In this document: piece by piece, positions 46,115-56,513 of the stretch
How the letters are laid out: every line of letters starts with the position of its first letter
Position numbering within the stretch: position 1 is the first letter of the stretch
Source of the DNA: Neurospora tetrasperma FGSC 2508
Taxonomy: Eukaryota; Ascomycota; Sordariomycetes; Sordariales; Sordariaceae
Length of the DNA: 64,000 nucleotides
Reading direction: 5' to 3'
Assembly (NCBI RefSeq): GCF_000213175.1
Contig: NW_009799099.1
Coordinates: forward strand, 1 to 64,000
Translations under genes and position numbers: made by a program
The notes under the pieces: generated by a model
What the model was told of the DNA's origin: nothing
What the model saw: only the letters and a program-made list of their open reading frames with translations
Databases searched by the model: none

Positions 46115-49027
46115 ATGAAATCCGATACATCCTCGCTTACCCATCCGCAACTACCATCATCGACAGAGCTACAAGTACAACACCATCATCGCCACCCCCT
46201 ATCATCTCTTCTCTTCTCAGAGACTATCACCAGACCCATCACAGCCAACATGCCATCCCGGGTCTCATCCCCCTCGCTCTCCGAGCAGTTCTACTGCAAT
46301 GACAGTTCCTCCGTGTCCTCCATGTCCTCCCGTCGTCACCTCTACGACCACTCCTCCATGTCCTGCCGCTCCTCCACCTCACAAGACTGCTCCCACCCCA
46401 ACTTCTCCTTCCCCCTTCCCCCATCCCAGCCCACCTCTAGCTCCCGGGGCCGCGGACTCAGGAGCAAACCCTCCAAACCGACCCTCATCAAGACCCTTTC
46501 CCCGCCACAGCCCACCACCCGCTCCCGAGCCGCCAGCTTCGGCAAGCGCACAAGGCCACACGCCACTCCCGTGGTACCGAGCCACGACGAAATCGCCTTT
46601 CCCGTATCCTACGAAGACGCATGGGCCGGCTCCCGCTACGGGGAATCGGCAGTAGCCGACGGCCGCACCGACCTCGACCGGGCGCGCATCTTCATCACGC
46701 GTTTTATTTCGATGAGTTCCAACAACCCGTGGGTGAACGCGGAGCTGCGGGACATAATCACCAACCGCGAGCTGTGCCGAAGCGTGGCGCACGTGGTGTG
46801 GGCGGTGATGCACCGCGTGTTTGGAAACCGACATGCCGATTTTGGGGTGACGCCGTTGGTGCAGGCTATGCGGTTTATCCTCATCAAGGCGAATATCCCG
46901 GCCGAGGTGGACATGTGTGAGAAGGCGAGGCAGGTGGTGGATTTCTTCTTTGATCCGACGTTGCATAGGAACTTGGAACCGCTGCCTTGTGAGGAGTTGG
47001 TGATGTACAAGTATCCCGTGGGCAGGTTGAAGGTTTGTATTGTCGGTGGAGGGCCGACGGGACTGGCCAGCGCTATCTCCCTGGCGGAGAAGGGAGGGGG
47101 AAGCATCGAGGTGCATGTGTGGGAGAGGAGGTGGGTCAGAGATGAGAGGACTGGGGAGGTAGGATACCCCCCGAATGCGAGGAGGAGAGATCAGGTCGTG
47201 ACGCTGCAGGATTCGGTCACGGATCTGTTGACTCCCAAGTCCTTCCAGGCACTGTTTGCTGGACGGCCGGAGAGGGTCTGGCCGGGTTCGGCGAATATCC
47301 AGATTCGCAAGGTGGAAGACCGGTTCCTCAAGAGATGCCAGGACGACGACCTGCGTGGACTGATTCACCTCCATGCGGAGGGCGTCACAAGGGAAGAGCT
47401 CAAGAACGGCAAGTGCGGCGATTTTCACGTTCTCTTGGGCACTGACGGCGCCGCCTCCTGGGTTAGGCGTGACTACTTCCGCGGCTACGAGAACGAGCGC
47501 GGTCGGTCTTATGCCTTGGGTCTGGCCTTTGACCGCGGTTCCGCCGGTGGACTACCCTGGTCCCAACCGCTCAACATGTTCCTCACTCTCGGCCAGACCC
47601 GGTACCTCCTCAACGCCTCGGACCATGACGGCAAGGGGTACCTGAACATGCAGCTGACCGAAGACGAATGGCACAAGATGGTGGGTGTAGACGGTGAGCC
47701 GGTTCATTTTGGCTCTCCAGGCTGTCTCCGCCGCGAAGATGGATCCATCCCCGAGGGATTCAGCGAGAACCGCGTCTTCAAGCCTTCCGAACACCGCGAC
47801 TCCTCGCTCTGGAAGTCCATCGAAGACGGGCTCAAGCTCTTTGGCTTCAAGGAATCAGAAGTCATCAACGTCGTGCGCATCCCCATCGTCGTACAAGCCG
47901 TACGCGAAGGCGTGCAACAGCTCCCCCTCGAAGACTCTCGCTTCGTCCGGCGTCCGCACGCCCTCGTAGCCGTGGCCGGCGACGCCGCCATGACGGTGCA
48001 CTTTTGGCCAGGCCGCGGTCTCAACTCGGGTATCAAAGCCGGCATCGCTTTCGGTGACGAGCTTGTGCATGCTCTCAACCGCGGAGAGTTTGCCGGTCTT
48101 CCTCTTTCGTCAATGAAGCACTACAACGACTTTATCCTCAAGCTGCAAGACCGCGAGCACGACAAGCGCAGCATCCCCATTCTCAACCAATCCGGCACCC
48201 CGGAGACTCTCGACTGGCTGCTCAAACAAGCCTCGTCGGTGCCGGACAACGTGGCAATCGACTGGCTCGTGGGCGCCATGACGCAGATCGCCGACCGTCT
48301 CGAACAGCGAGAAGACTGGTACTTCAAGCCCGAGATCAATGTCGAAGCGCAAATCCGCATTGTGCTCCGGCAGATGCACAGCTTGACTCTCCGAGAAATG
48401 GCCGTCTCGTTCCCCTGGCCGACGCGCGAAATGGCCGGTGCCGAAGTCTTGCCGTGCCGCTCTGCAAAGCCGGAGCCCCCCGAGACGTGCAAGAAGGCGG
48501 AGCAGAGGTGGTTGCAGCAGCTGTGGGGCATCATCAGCAAGGAGCCGAGTGTCGAACGCAGGCCCAGACTCCCTGGTTCCGCGTCGGGAGGGAGCAATGG
48601 CCGGTTTGAAGCGCCGCGGTTTACCGTGCCCACGCTGAGGAGCAAGTCGTCGTCGCCAAAGATGAGGAATGGTGGTTTCGTGGACGACAAGCCGAGGCCG
48701 CCGATGCCGATGGGTCATCCCTTGATGGCGCAGCAGGGAATGGGGCCGGGAGTTTCTTCTGGATCGCCGCCGGGGAGTTTGAGGAGGAGCAATGCTAGCA
48801 AGAGGGGGGGAAGCATTAGCAGTTTGCCAGTGCCGTCAGAGTTTGGTGTTGCTGATGGAGGAGCAATGGGTGGACGACAGAGGAGTGTCAGTGTCAATAC
48901 GGGTGTGCAGGGTCAAGAGGCGGACAGTGATGGGGGGTTGACGAGGTTGATGAGTGTCAAGAGGCAGCCGAACCAGACGATGCTGTGTGAGGCCATGGCT
49001 TTGGCTTTGTTTGGTGTTGGCGAGTGA
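46115..49027 (+). CDS. Large FAD-dependent monooxygenase-like protein
   Basis: A 970-aa single-exon frame. Three flavoprotein motifs appear in order: the dinucleotide-binding GxGxxG in KVCIVGGGPTGLASAISLAE with its acidic strand end (about 305-335), a DG motif in LLGTDGAASWVRRDYF (about 440), and the GD motif in VAVAGDAAMTVHFWPGRGLN (about 620) that binds the FAD ribityl chain. This fits class A flavin monooxygenases. The flanks are unusual: about 145 N-terminal residues rich in Ser, Pro and His; a helical region of about 150 residues before the FAD domain; and about 150 disordered residues at the C-terminus rich in Pro, Gly, Ser and Met. It resembles large fungal MICAL-like or uncharacterised FAD proteins more than a biosynthetic hydroxylase. 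The substrate is unknown. An alternative start is the ATG at 46249. Confidence 0.8.
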   Translation: MKSDTSSLTHPQLPSSTELQVQHHHRHPLSSLLFSETITRPITANMPSRVSSPSLSEQFYCNDSSSVSSMSSRRHLYDHSSMSCRSSTSQDCSHPNFSFPLPPSQPTSSSRGRGLRSKPSKPTLIKTLSPPQPTTRSRAASFGKRTRPHATPVVPSHDEIAFPVSYEDAWAGSRYGESAVADGRTDLDRARIFITRFISMSSNNPWVNAELRDIITNRELCRSVAHVVWAVMHRVFGNRHADFGVTPLVQAMRFILIKANIPAEVDMCEKARQVVDFFFDPTLHRNLEPLPCEELVMYKYPVGRLKVCIVGGGPTGLASAISLAEKGGGSIEVHVWERRWVRDERTGEVGYPPNARRRDQVVTLQDSVTDLLTPKSFQALFAGRPERVWPGSANIQIRKVEDRFLKRCQDDDLRGLIHLHAEGVTREELKNGKCGDFHVLLGTDGAASWVRRDYFRGYENERGRSYALGLAFDRGSAGGLPWSQPLNMFLTLGQTRYLLNASDHDGKGYLNMQLTEDEWHKMVGVDGEPVHFGSPGCLRREDGSIPEGFSENRVFKPSEHRDSSLWKSIEDGLKLFGFKESEVINVVRIPIVVQAVREGVQQLPLEDSRFVRRPHALVAVAGDAAMTVHFWPGRGLNSGIKAGIAFGDELVHALNRGEFAGLPLSSMKHYNDFILKLQDREHDKRSIPILNQSGTPETLDWLLKQASSVPDNVAIDWLVGAMTQIADRLEQREDWYFKPEINVEAQIRIVLRQMHSLTLREMAVSFPWPTREMAGAEVLPCRSAKPEPPETCKKAEQRWLQQLWGIISKEPSVERRPRLPGSASGGSNGRFEAPRFTVPTLRSKSSSPKMRNGGFVDDKPRPPMPMGHPLMAQQGMGPGVSSGSPPGSLRRSNASKRGGSISSLPVPSEFGVADGGAMGGRQRSVSVNTGVQGQEADSDGGLTRLMSVKRQPNQTMLCEAMALALFGVGE

Positions 49028-49536
49028 TTGAAGGGGAGATTGGGTACGACGACAAGAACTTGCTTTTTGGGCTGGATTTTGGATGGGAAAGGATACCTCT
49101 ACTAAGAAGAAAGAACCGGAGTCATGGCTTGCTTTGGTGTTTGGTGCTTTGCATCGGCATTTGGGATGACGTAATTAGGCGGGTTCAGGGCATATGGAAC
49201 TGGAGGCACTCCTTTGGCATGAGCAGGTTACAGTCAGATTGAAGCTTTAGTAATACGATAATCGCTTCTTCAAGTTGAACACTGATTGATCCGATCTCCT
49301 GGCAGCAGTGACACCGGCTCGTCCCTTCCTCAATGGAAAACCTCGGCCTGACACATCCGAATGGTGAATTCTCTGACCCACCCTGAACTCCCCTCTTTCC
49401 TTTTTCAGTTCCTCTCATGCCAATGCGCACATCTTCCACTTTATTCCATTCTGTTCCTGCGATGGACGTCGAGCACATCTTCCTCCAAACTTTCCGTTTC
49501 CTCACCCTTCCCCAATTCCCAATTCCATTTCACTCC
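49028..49536. other. Convergent intergenic region
   Basis: About 510 bp between the monooxygenase-like gene and the first secreted Thr-rich gene, which face each other. No further feature is seen. Confidence 0.6.
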
Positions 49537-50152
49537 CTAACAAGCAGCAGTCCTAACCGCATAAACAGTCGTACACCCAATCTTATTACACACATCCGCC
49601 CCTCCACACGGGAAACTCACACTCGCCGTCGGCAGTACCTGGCACCCACATGGCTTGGTGATGGTACTCGTAGTCGTGCACTGCGGGACGAAGCAACTCT
49701 TGCAAGCCGTTGCCGTGGCCGTGACGGTAGGGCATTGTGCGGCAGGCGAGGAAGAGCAGATGTCGGTCTTGGTGGTGGTGGTGGTGGAGATGGAGGTGAC
49801 GACGGCGGTTTGGGTGACGGGGACAGATACTGTAGAGGTATAAGTGGAGATTTCCGTGGTGGTGACTTGCTGGATGTAGGACTCGGTCGTGGTGCTGATA
49901 CTTGTGCTGATCTGGGTCTCGGTGATGGTGTCGTATTCCGTCTTGGTGACGGTGCGGGTCACGGTCGGCGGGCCTCCTGGGTTGGCGGTGGTGCGCCGGG
50001 TGGTGGTGATGGTGGACGGTTGGAGGGTGATTTGGCCGAGGACGGAGCTGGGTCAGTTAGTGTCAGTAAGAGTCTGGTTATAGAGAGGGTAAAGGACACG
50101 GGTGAACTCACCTCGCTGCTGCAAGGAATAAAACCGCAATCTTTTGGACCAT
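49537..50152 (-). CDS. Secreted Thr-rich protein with Cys-rich tail (paralog 1)
   Basis: Exon 1 is 50152-50112 (41 nt), the intron 50111-50048 (64 bp, GTGAGT donor, CTAAC/CTGAC branch, CCCAG acceptor) and exon 2 50047-49537, giving 183 aa. The signal peptide MVQKIAVLFLAAASSVLG spans the intron. A Thr/Ser-rich stalk of about 95 residues follows, made of TVT, TET and TST repeats. The last ~75 residues hold about 11 Cys (for example ACKSCFVPQC, KPCGCQVL, PCGGADVCNKIGC) and end on Cys. This is a typical layout for an O-mannosylated, disulfide-bonded cell-wall or small secreted protein. No GPI signal is evident. Function is unknown. A paralog with the same exon 1 and intron position lies 1.1 kb away on the same strand. 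Confidence 0.82.
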
Positions 50153-51294
50153 TTTGACAACAAAGGCTGGAGCTGGATAGATTGAGATAGGAGATGGGAT
50201 TTTCAGTCGATTCACCTTGAAAATGTAGGCACCAGGCTGTCATGTTTATTTCCTGTGAAGAGGAGGCGAGCTTTTATCTTCATCACTGACCAATTCCTCA
50301 TTCGATGCGGCCTGTCCAGCACCGTCAGCTGGAAATAGCACCCGGATAGATCCCTTCGTAAAGTCCCTAAATTGTCAGTTGATATTGGAGGCTGCCATCA
50401 CGAACCGAGGATCAAGAAAGCCAAGAGATCTCGACAATCCCCTCTTGTACGGATCCTGTGCTTTGGAATTGCGATCCTTGGTGTTGTGCGGTGGTGATGG
50501 GAGCTGAGTGTAAGGCAAGCCAATCAGCCATCGCCTCCAAATTGTCTCGTTATTACCGAGTAGATTGGTGTTGCACTTTTGACTGCACTAGCTGTCAACG
50601 TTCCGCGAGTGAACTTCGATGCTACCACGGTTTGGGATCTCGGATCCAGGTTTCCATGGACGGGAAGTTATAAATAGCAGCTCCGAGTCAATGAACCAAT
50701 ATCTGGGGTAGGTAGGACTGGTGTGGGTGATGAGAGACCTCCGGTTCTGTACATGTGAGCAATGGGTGGTTCCCGCACCTCGGCGATGTCATGAAGACAA
50801 ACATCCATTCCTGAGCTGACCTTGATAGAGCCCGGCTCGACATTGGAATTTGTGTGGAGCTCAGCAGCGTCCAGTCCAACCGATTACAACCCAAGGTAAA
50901 TCCCAAACTAATAACAGTTTCACTGGGCAAGCACATGTAGTTGTGTGTAGAAGATTGATGGACCTTTTCTCTTTAGATGACTAAACTACCTAGGTATCTA
51001 AGACCCGATGCTGTGTCTGGCACTTCGGACCGGACATGGTCCAGCCGGAATGCCAAGTATACACCGGCGCCTTTGAACACTGGGGTCTCCCAAATGTTCG
51101 AAATACATTGATGTATCCCTTCCGCCAAGTCAAAAGCCGCAAGACTTTCACCTTCGTTGATACCTAGTGTAGTACCATCTTCTGCTTCTCTTTTATCCTC
51201 CAAAGTAATGCAAGCAGACATCTCATGGCCCTCAAGGTGACCATAAACTTTCACGAAACATAGCGCAATGTTTCGTGCATGAGGTGTCGGGGCT
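50153..51294. other. Spacer between the secreted paralogs
   Basis: About 1.1 kb holding the promoter of paralog 1 and the 3' flank of paralog 2. No further gene, RNA or repeat is recognised. Confidence 0.5.
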
Positions 51295-51817
51295 TTACAG
51301 CCTGTTCCAGGCATAGTGTGTCGGAGAGGCACTGGGAGTCTCAGAGGCGCTGGGAGTCTCAGAGGCACTGGGAGTCTCAGAGACACTGGGAGTCTCAGAG
51401 ACACTGGGAGTCTCAGAGGGACTGGGAGTCTCACTGGGTGTCGGAGAGGCGGTCACATAGTAGTACGGGTACTTGTGATGACCTTTTCCATGCTTCTTGG
51501 TGACAGTGACCGTAACCGTATCGGTCTCGGTGACAGTGTCGGTTACGGTGGCGGTGACAGTGTTGGTGATGGTGTCGGTGGCGGTGACAGTGTTGGTGAT
51601 GGTGTCGGTGGCGGTGACAGTGTTGGTGATGGTGTCGGTTTCGGTGGCGGTGACGGTGACGGTCTTGGTGACCTTGTTCTTGGGCCAGTAGTCCCCGGGA
51701 ATCGCACCTCCAAGGACGGAGCTAGGTTGGTGTCAGCGAGCACAGAGTGATGAGAGGGTGTAAAAGGTGGACTCACCTCGCCGCCGCGAGGAACAGGACT
51801 GCGGTCATTTGAACCAT
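51295..51817 (-). CDS. Secreted Thr-rich tandem-repeat protein (paralog 2)
   Basis: Exon 1 is 51817-51777 (41 nt), the intron 51776-51722 (55 bp, GTGAGT donor, CTGAC branch, CCTAG acceptor) and exon 2 51721-51295, giving 155 aa. The signal peptide MVQMTAVLFLAAASSVLG is nearly that of paralog 1. Then come three perfect 10-residue TATDTITNTV units (DNA 51547-51636), a basic KKHGKGHHKYPYYY hinge, six 6-residue SETPSx units (DNA 51326-51433) and a short tail ending HYAWNRL. Unlike paralog 1 it has no Cys domain. The repeats predict dense O-glycosylation and an extended wall or mucin-like stalk. No GPI signal is seen. Repeat number is likely to vary between strains. Function is unknown. Confidence 0.82.
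51326..51433 (-). repeat. 18-bp coding tandem repeat, six copies
   Basis: Six 18-bp units encoding SETPSx, with differences confined to the variable last codon and silent positions. They lie inside paralog 2. Confidence 0.92.
51547..51636 (-). repeat. 30-bp coding tandem repeat, three perfect copies
   Basis: Three identical 30-bp units encoding TATDTITNTV inside paralog 2. DNA-level identity points to recent slippage or unequal crossing-over. Confidence 0.93.
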
Positions 51818-53962
51818 CTTGACAAGACTGAGGGTGGATTGAGTTGCGAAGTGAGTAGGTAGTAGTAGTAGTTTGCTTGGTCTGTTGACTTTGGAGTGTT
51901 GGGTGCTGTGATGAAAAAATGTTTCTGTTCCGCGAAGGGGAGACGGTATTTTATAGACAATTCTTGTCAACGTCTCGCCCAATGTAGTCCGTCCAGCGAA
52001 CGTGGATCACAAGGCAAATCATCTCAAGCACAAGCCAATCTCAACCTACCTACCTAGTTAGAGATCTGGCAAGGCAAGTCAAGCCAACTAGGTAGAATGT
52101 AGGCACATTCAAGCAATGTCAAGCCAAGTCGAGTCAATGTAGGATGTGGGCAAATCAACCTGAGGCAATTCAGGGGGACGTTGACTTGCCTTGCTTGGTG
52201 ACTTGTTGACAATTGCATGCGCCCCTTTTCGTCAGACATGCCTTACCCATCCAACACACTGAGTGCGTATCTTGTTGCGGTGACCCAAGTGAGAATGTAC
52301 GTGCAAATATTGATGCAAGTCAATTATGCCCAAAGAGGGGATCACAACTCGGCAACGAAGCTTGATCTCCTCGGCATGATCCAATGTCTGGGGTAGGGGT
52401 ATGTAGGATCAGTTGCAAGGTAAACCGGGTTTCGTTGCCAGTGTTGAAGACCAAGAGAGATGCAAGCTGAATCCAAATCACATCCCGATGCTCTGGTTTA
52501 TCGGACCCCGACGCATCCAAACACTCAAAGACATATCGCAAAGGGACCGAAAATGACTCATGACATGGCTCATGGTGAAACAAGCAGGACCGACAGATGA
52601 CATGCTTTTGGTCTTGAGGTATCATATCCAAACTGCATCATCCTCACGACTTCGTATAGGTAGGTAGGTATCTTGTTGCTCTTTCCAGTCTCCTCGGCGG
52701 CGGCATGCGAACATCGCATAGACCACCCTAGTTCTGGTTCCTGACGACAAGATTTCCTGCTGCCTGTCAGTCATGCAATTCAAAAGCTGCCCCTGGGGAT
52801 CATCGAAGTCCCTTCTCCAACCAACACAGCCTACCGCGAGAAATTTGCCGAGGCTCGCCAGTCCATCTCCTCTTTTGGCGCCAGGCCAGATAGAACAAGG
52901 GGACAGCACAAATCTGGGCAGGATAAGCGCGAACCTGTACATTGAACCGCACCCTAGTTGGAGTGGATGGTGGGTAATGTTCTCAAGTTTAGACTGACTA
53001 AACAAACACATACCTCGTATAGGTCTGCTTGCATATGCTGGCTTAGGGAGCGCCCGTTCTGCGCTGCCGGGCGCTTAAAGAGGAGACATGTTGACGATAC
53101 GCGAGTTTCTTCTGCATATACGGTAATGCCCTCCCCCTCCTTGCCTTTATACCACCTTCATCGTCCCCGTCGTCTGTCCCCCACCTAGCGACTCAACCCT
53201 CAAGAAAAGGGGGGGCACCACAAATCTGGGTAGCGTTGCTTCTCGCATGCTTCGCCAGGCTTTCCGTGTACCGGCTTTCCCCATATGCCTGGCTTCCTTG
53301 CTTCTCATATTCGTGTATGCCTTCCCATCAGGTAGCCTAGTGCTATTCCTCAAAAGTGACTTGCAGGTCGTTCATGTCGGGTACCTTCCGGGTTGTCGTC
53401 GGGGTCAGGTTGGCAGAGGGTTCCATGTTCTCGTAAGTGAGTAAGAGGCAAAGAAGAAAAGACCTCATCTGCAGCGCTGGCTGGGACTGCTCATCGGGAT
53501 CGGCGAATTGAAGGTGCGCTTGGGGAAGCTAAATTAGCAAGCAGGATGATGCGATGTGGGAGATTGCAGGTGCAGGAGTTGCGCGCTGGGAAATGCGGGT
53601 AAGTTGGAGCGTAGCAGACAAGAAAGGAAAGAAACTCCAGGGAGGACCAAGGCACGCACATGACACGAGACGTCAAGAAAGGGTTGGAATGCGGGATAGC
53701 TCCAGATCTTGATGGGAGTCTGTGGGGATTGGAACCTTCTGGGCGAGGCGTGGAGGATACACTGGAATGTGGCAGAGAAGATTGGGAGATCTCCAGAGGG
53801 AAAAAAGCTGAACTTGGAACCCGCGCCTGGCGGTGAAGCTTTCGAAATCATTACTGATAGCTGACTGAGCAACGAGAAGAGAAATTGTACGATATTGGGG
53901 TGCATACGCCCTACTCCCACCTCTTTTTTCCGACTGTGATTCCCCCGTCATAGCTTGGGTAG
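51818..53962. other. Intergenic, no convincing gene
   Basis: About 2.1 kb. CCTA/GGTA short repeats lie at about 52047-52060 and 52657-52668. CAAGTCAAGCC-like words recur between 52070 and 52190. Frames of 60-130 codons lack domains and are probably chance. Confidence 0.5.
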
Positions 53963-55411
53963 TCAATTCCCATTACTTTGCTCGTCCAGCACGCAAAAGG
54001 CCTTGAAAGTCTCAAACTGGTCATCCTCGCTTTCGAGCACACACTCGGCCGTAGCGCCGACAAAGAAAACGTGGCCCTTCTTGATCTCCTGTACCTTGGG
54101 GCCAACTGAAATCTTGCCTTGACCCTCGGTGCAGATGATGATGCTTGGGCCGTCAATGGGCTTGAAGGTGACCTTGGATCCCTGGCTCTTGAGCAACGAG
54201 CGGATGACACTGAACTCCTCGATTGGTGGGTTGTACTCTACAATCTCTGATTGGGTGTCGATGGCAGCCTGGTTCAGTGTCGCGCCAGCTTCGCGCTTGT
54301 TCTTGACATCCTGGGTGTAGTCGGTGGGCTCCATCTTCTGCTGTTCGATAGGCGCAAAGTCATATGTAAGCATGTTGACCAAATTGTCGACGTCCTTGAA
54401 CTTGGGGGTGAAGCCTGCGCGCACAACATTGTCGCTGCTGGCCATGCATTCGATGATGTCGCCGCTGATGTAGGCATGGATATCGTCTGCCCTGAGATAG
54501 ATCGCTTCACCCGCCTTCATCTCGACAAAGTTGAGGAAGAAAAGGACAAAGAGGCCGTAGTCGGCACCAAATTGTCCGTATAGGCGACCGACTAGTTCAG
54601 AGAGCTTGGCACCGCCTGGCGAGGGCACAGTGGTACCGGCGAAATCAGCGCCGGCGCTCTTGGCCGACTGAACAAGCTTCTCGGCAGCAGCAGTCATGTC
54701 CGCCTCAGATGAAGCCATGAGTGCACCAAAAGCACTTTGTAGCACCTTCTTGTTCTCCGCCATGGCCTCCTCCGATTCGTTTCCGTCATTCCTCTTGACA
54801 GTCTCGGCAAATGCCTTCGCCTTGTCCTCACCCACCAGCTGTCGCAGAGCAGGCACGTTGTCGAGGAAGTGGGCAATCTCCTTCAACGGACGAAAGCCGC
54901 AGAGGCCCTCGAAGTCGCTGATGGCAATGGCCATCTCGGGCTTGTGGTTGTCATCGGGGTAGTTCTTGGGGTCGCGGGCGTGCAGCTTCTCGGCGAGCTT
55001 CTTGTTGGGGTGGGCCTGGATCGATAGGGCTTTCTGGATGGACAGGACCTTGAAGAGGAAGGGCAGCTTGTTTTGGTAGCGCTCGGCGATGGCGGGGGAG
55101 AGGAGAGCTTGATTGTCTTGGATGAGCTCGAGCAGGGTGCGGCCAGTGTGTTTGTCCTTGGACGGATTGGAGGGATGCGTGCCCATCCATAGCTGTGGGT
55201 GGTGAAGGTTAGCGGTTGACGCATGAGGACACGAGGGAGAACAAAACGGGTGTGTTTCTACCTCGGCATATGGCTTCTCCTCATCAATCTTGAACTCGTT
55301 GTCATCAAGCGAGGCGGCAGCAAACTGGGCGGCGCGCGACGAGTTTCCCTTCTTTCCCCATTCGTACGAGTTGACCCCGCATTGGAGCTGGATGAGAGGA
55401 ACTGGAAGCAT
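53963..55411 (-). CDS. PMI40: Mannose-6-phosphate isomerase
   Basis: A zinc enzyme that interconverts fructose-6-phosphate and mannose-6-phosphate, feeding GDP-mannose for protein mannosylation and wall mannan. Exon 1 is 55411-55262 (50 codons). The intron is 55261-55193 (69 bp, GTAGAA donor, CTAAC branch, CACAG acceptor) and exon 2 is 55192-53963, giving 459 aa against 429 in yeast. Type I PMI motifs are present: an N-terminal [12 protein letters not shown], the Gln and His metal ligands in [15 protein letters not shown], the Glu ligand in [20 protein letters not shown], and the ligand His with the downstream Arg in [21 protein letters not shown]. The intron is a multiple of three and has no stop, so a retained-intron product would read through with 23 extra residues. 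The splice signals and family alignment favour removal. Confidence 0.96.
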   Translation of the reverse strand: MLPVPLIQLQCGVNSYEWGKKGNSSRAAQFAAASLDDNEFKIDEEKPYAEVETHPFCSPSCPHASTANLHHPQLWMGTHPSNPSKDKHTGRTLLELIQDNQALLSPAIAERYQNKLPFLFKVLSIQKALSIQAHPNKKLAEKLHARDPKNYPDDNHKPEMAIAISDFEGLCGFRPLKEIAHFLDNVPALRQLVGEDKAKAFAETVKRNDGNESEEAMAENKKVLQSAFGALMASSEADMTAAAEKLVQSAKSAGADFAGTTVPSPGGAKLSELVGRLYGQFGADYGLFVLFFLNFVEMKAGEAIYLRADDIHAYISGDIIECMASSDNVVRAGFTPKFKDVDNLVNMLTYDFAPIEQQKMEPTDYTQDVKNKREAGATLNQAAIDTQSEIVEYNPPIEEFSVIRSLLKSQGSKVTFKPIDGPSIIICTEGQGKISVGPKVQEIKKGHVFFVGATAECVLESEDDQFETFKAFCVLDEQSNGN

Positions 55412-56513
55412 GGCTGTGGATGGAAAGTTTGGACCGAGTCAGATTCGGGTTGAGACGACGGCGTTGAGTGGTGGTAAGTAAGTATTATTGTCGACCAAGA
55501 CGACAGCGACAACGACGCAACGAATGCTGGTCAGGTCAGGGGAAAATAAAGTTTGGGACGGAACCCCTCATTATGTACGTCACTCCATGAAAACGGGACG
55601 AACGGCTGAAACGACTGTGGAGGCCCAGGCTAAAGTCTAATTTTACGACGTCACTAACAAATGTTGCCGCTAGGGCTATGGGCACACTCTTTGTTAGGGA
55701 CCCCCCTGTTCATGGGTACGGTTAGCGTCATGCACTAACAAGAGCAATGTGCCCGTGGACAAGAGTGAACAAGACTGACCATGACGACCATTCGGGCTTC
55801 TATGGAATGACCACTGGAGGTATAAATAGAGGGGAAAGTAAAAGAGGCCACTTTGCCCAACTGACATGGAGAATTTTTGGACATGGACGAGCTCAGAGTC
55901 CACAGCCGGGGCAGGGCAGAAACCGGGAAGTCGAAACTGCCCTGGTACCACAGTATGGAGAAAAGTGCCGGTACGAGATCGTTCTCAACCCATCCACCAA
56001 CGACGTCGCCTCGTGAACTTCAGTGACTGTGCCGTGTATTCCCACATGACTTCCTAGACGGTTTCACAAAAGACGACAGCCCAGACAAATGGTATCAGTC
56101 TAATCCTTTCAGCCCCCTGTTTCCCATGGCCCCCTTTCCCCAACCAACATGATCAAAGATGGTGTCTATGTGCCACCATTGCAGTTGAAGGGGTTTTGCT
56201 ATCAAACGTAGTATGTATCTCGTACAGAAAAAGAAAGGAAAACGCAAATGACAAAACACATACAAGCCCGTAACTCCGACCCAAGAGAGAGAAACACATG
56301 AAATTATATGCCCACATCCACATCCACTGGTTGGCATAACCTGGTCCACTTCCACAGGGCCTCGGTCTCGGCACCAACCTCAGCCTCCACGATAAAAGGT
56401 CTCAGGCACTACCGAAACCCCGGACTCCTCGGCGTCATCGGGCTACTTCTTTGACTGCTTCCCCTTGGTTGCTTAACCGGCGACGACCCCGAGCACGTAA
56501 GGCCTGACCACAC
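55412..56513. other. Intergenic region, PMI promoter and RPA43 3' flank
   Basis: About 1.1 kb with no domain-bearing frame. It holds the promoter of the isomerase gene at the left and the 3' flank of RPA43 at the right. No RNA gene is seen. Confidence 0.5.
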
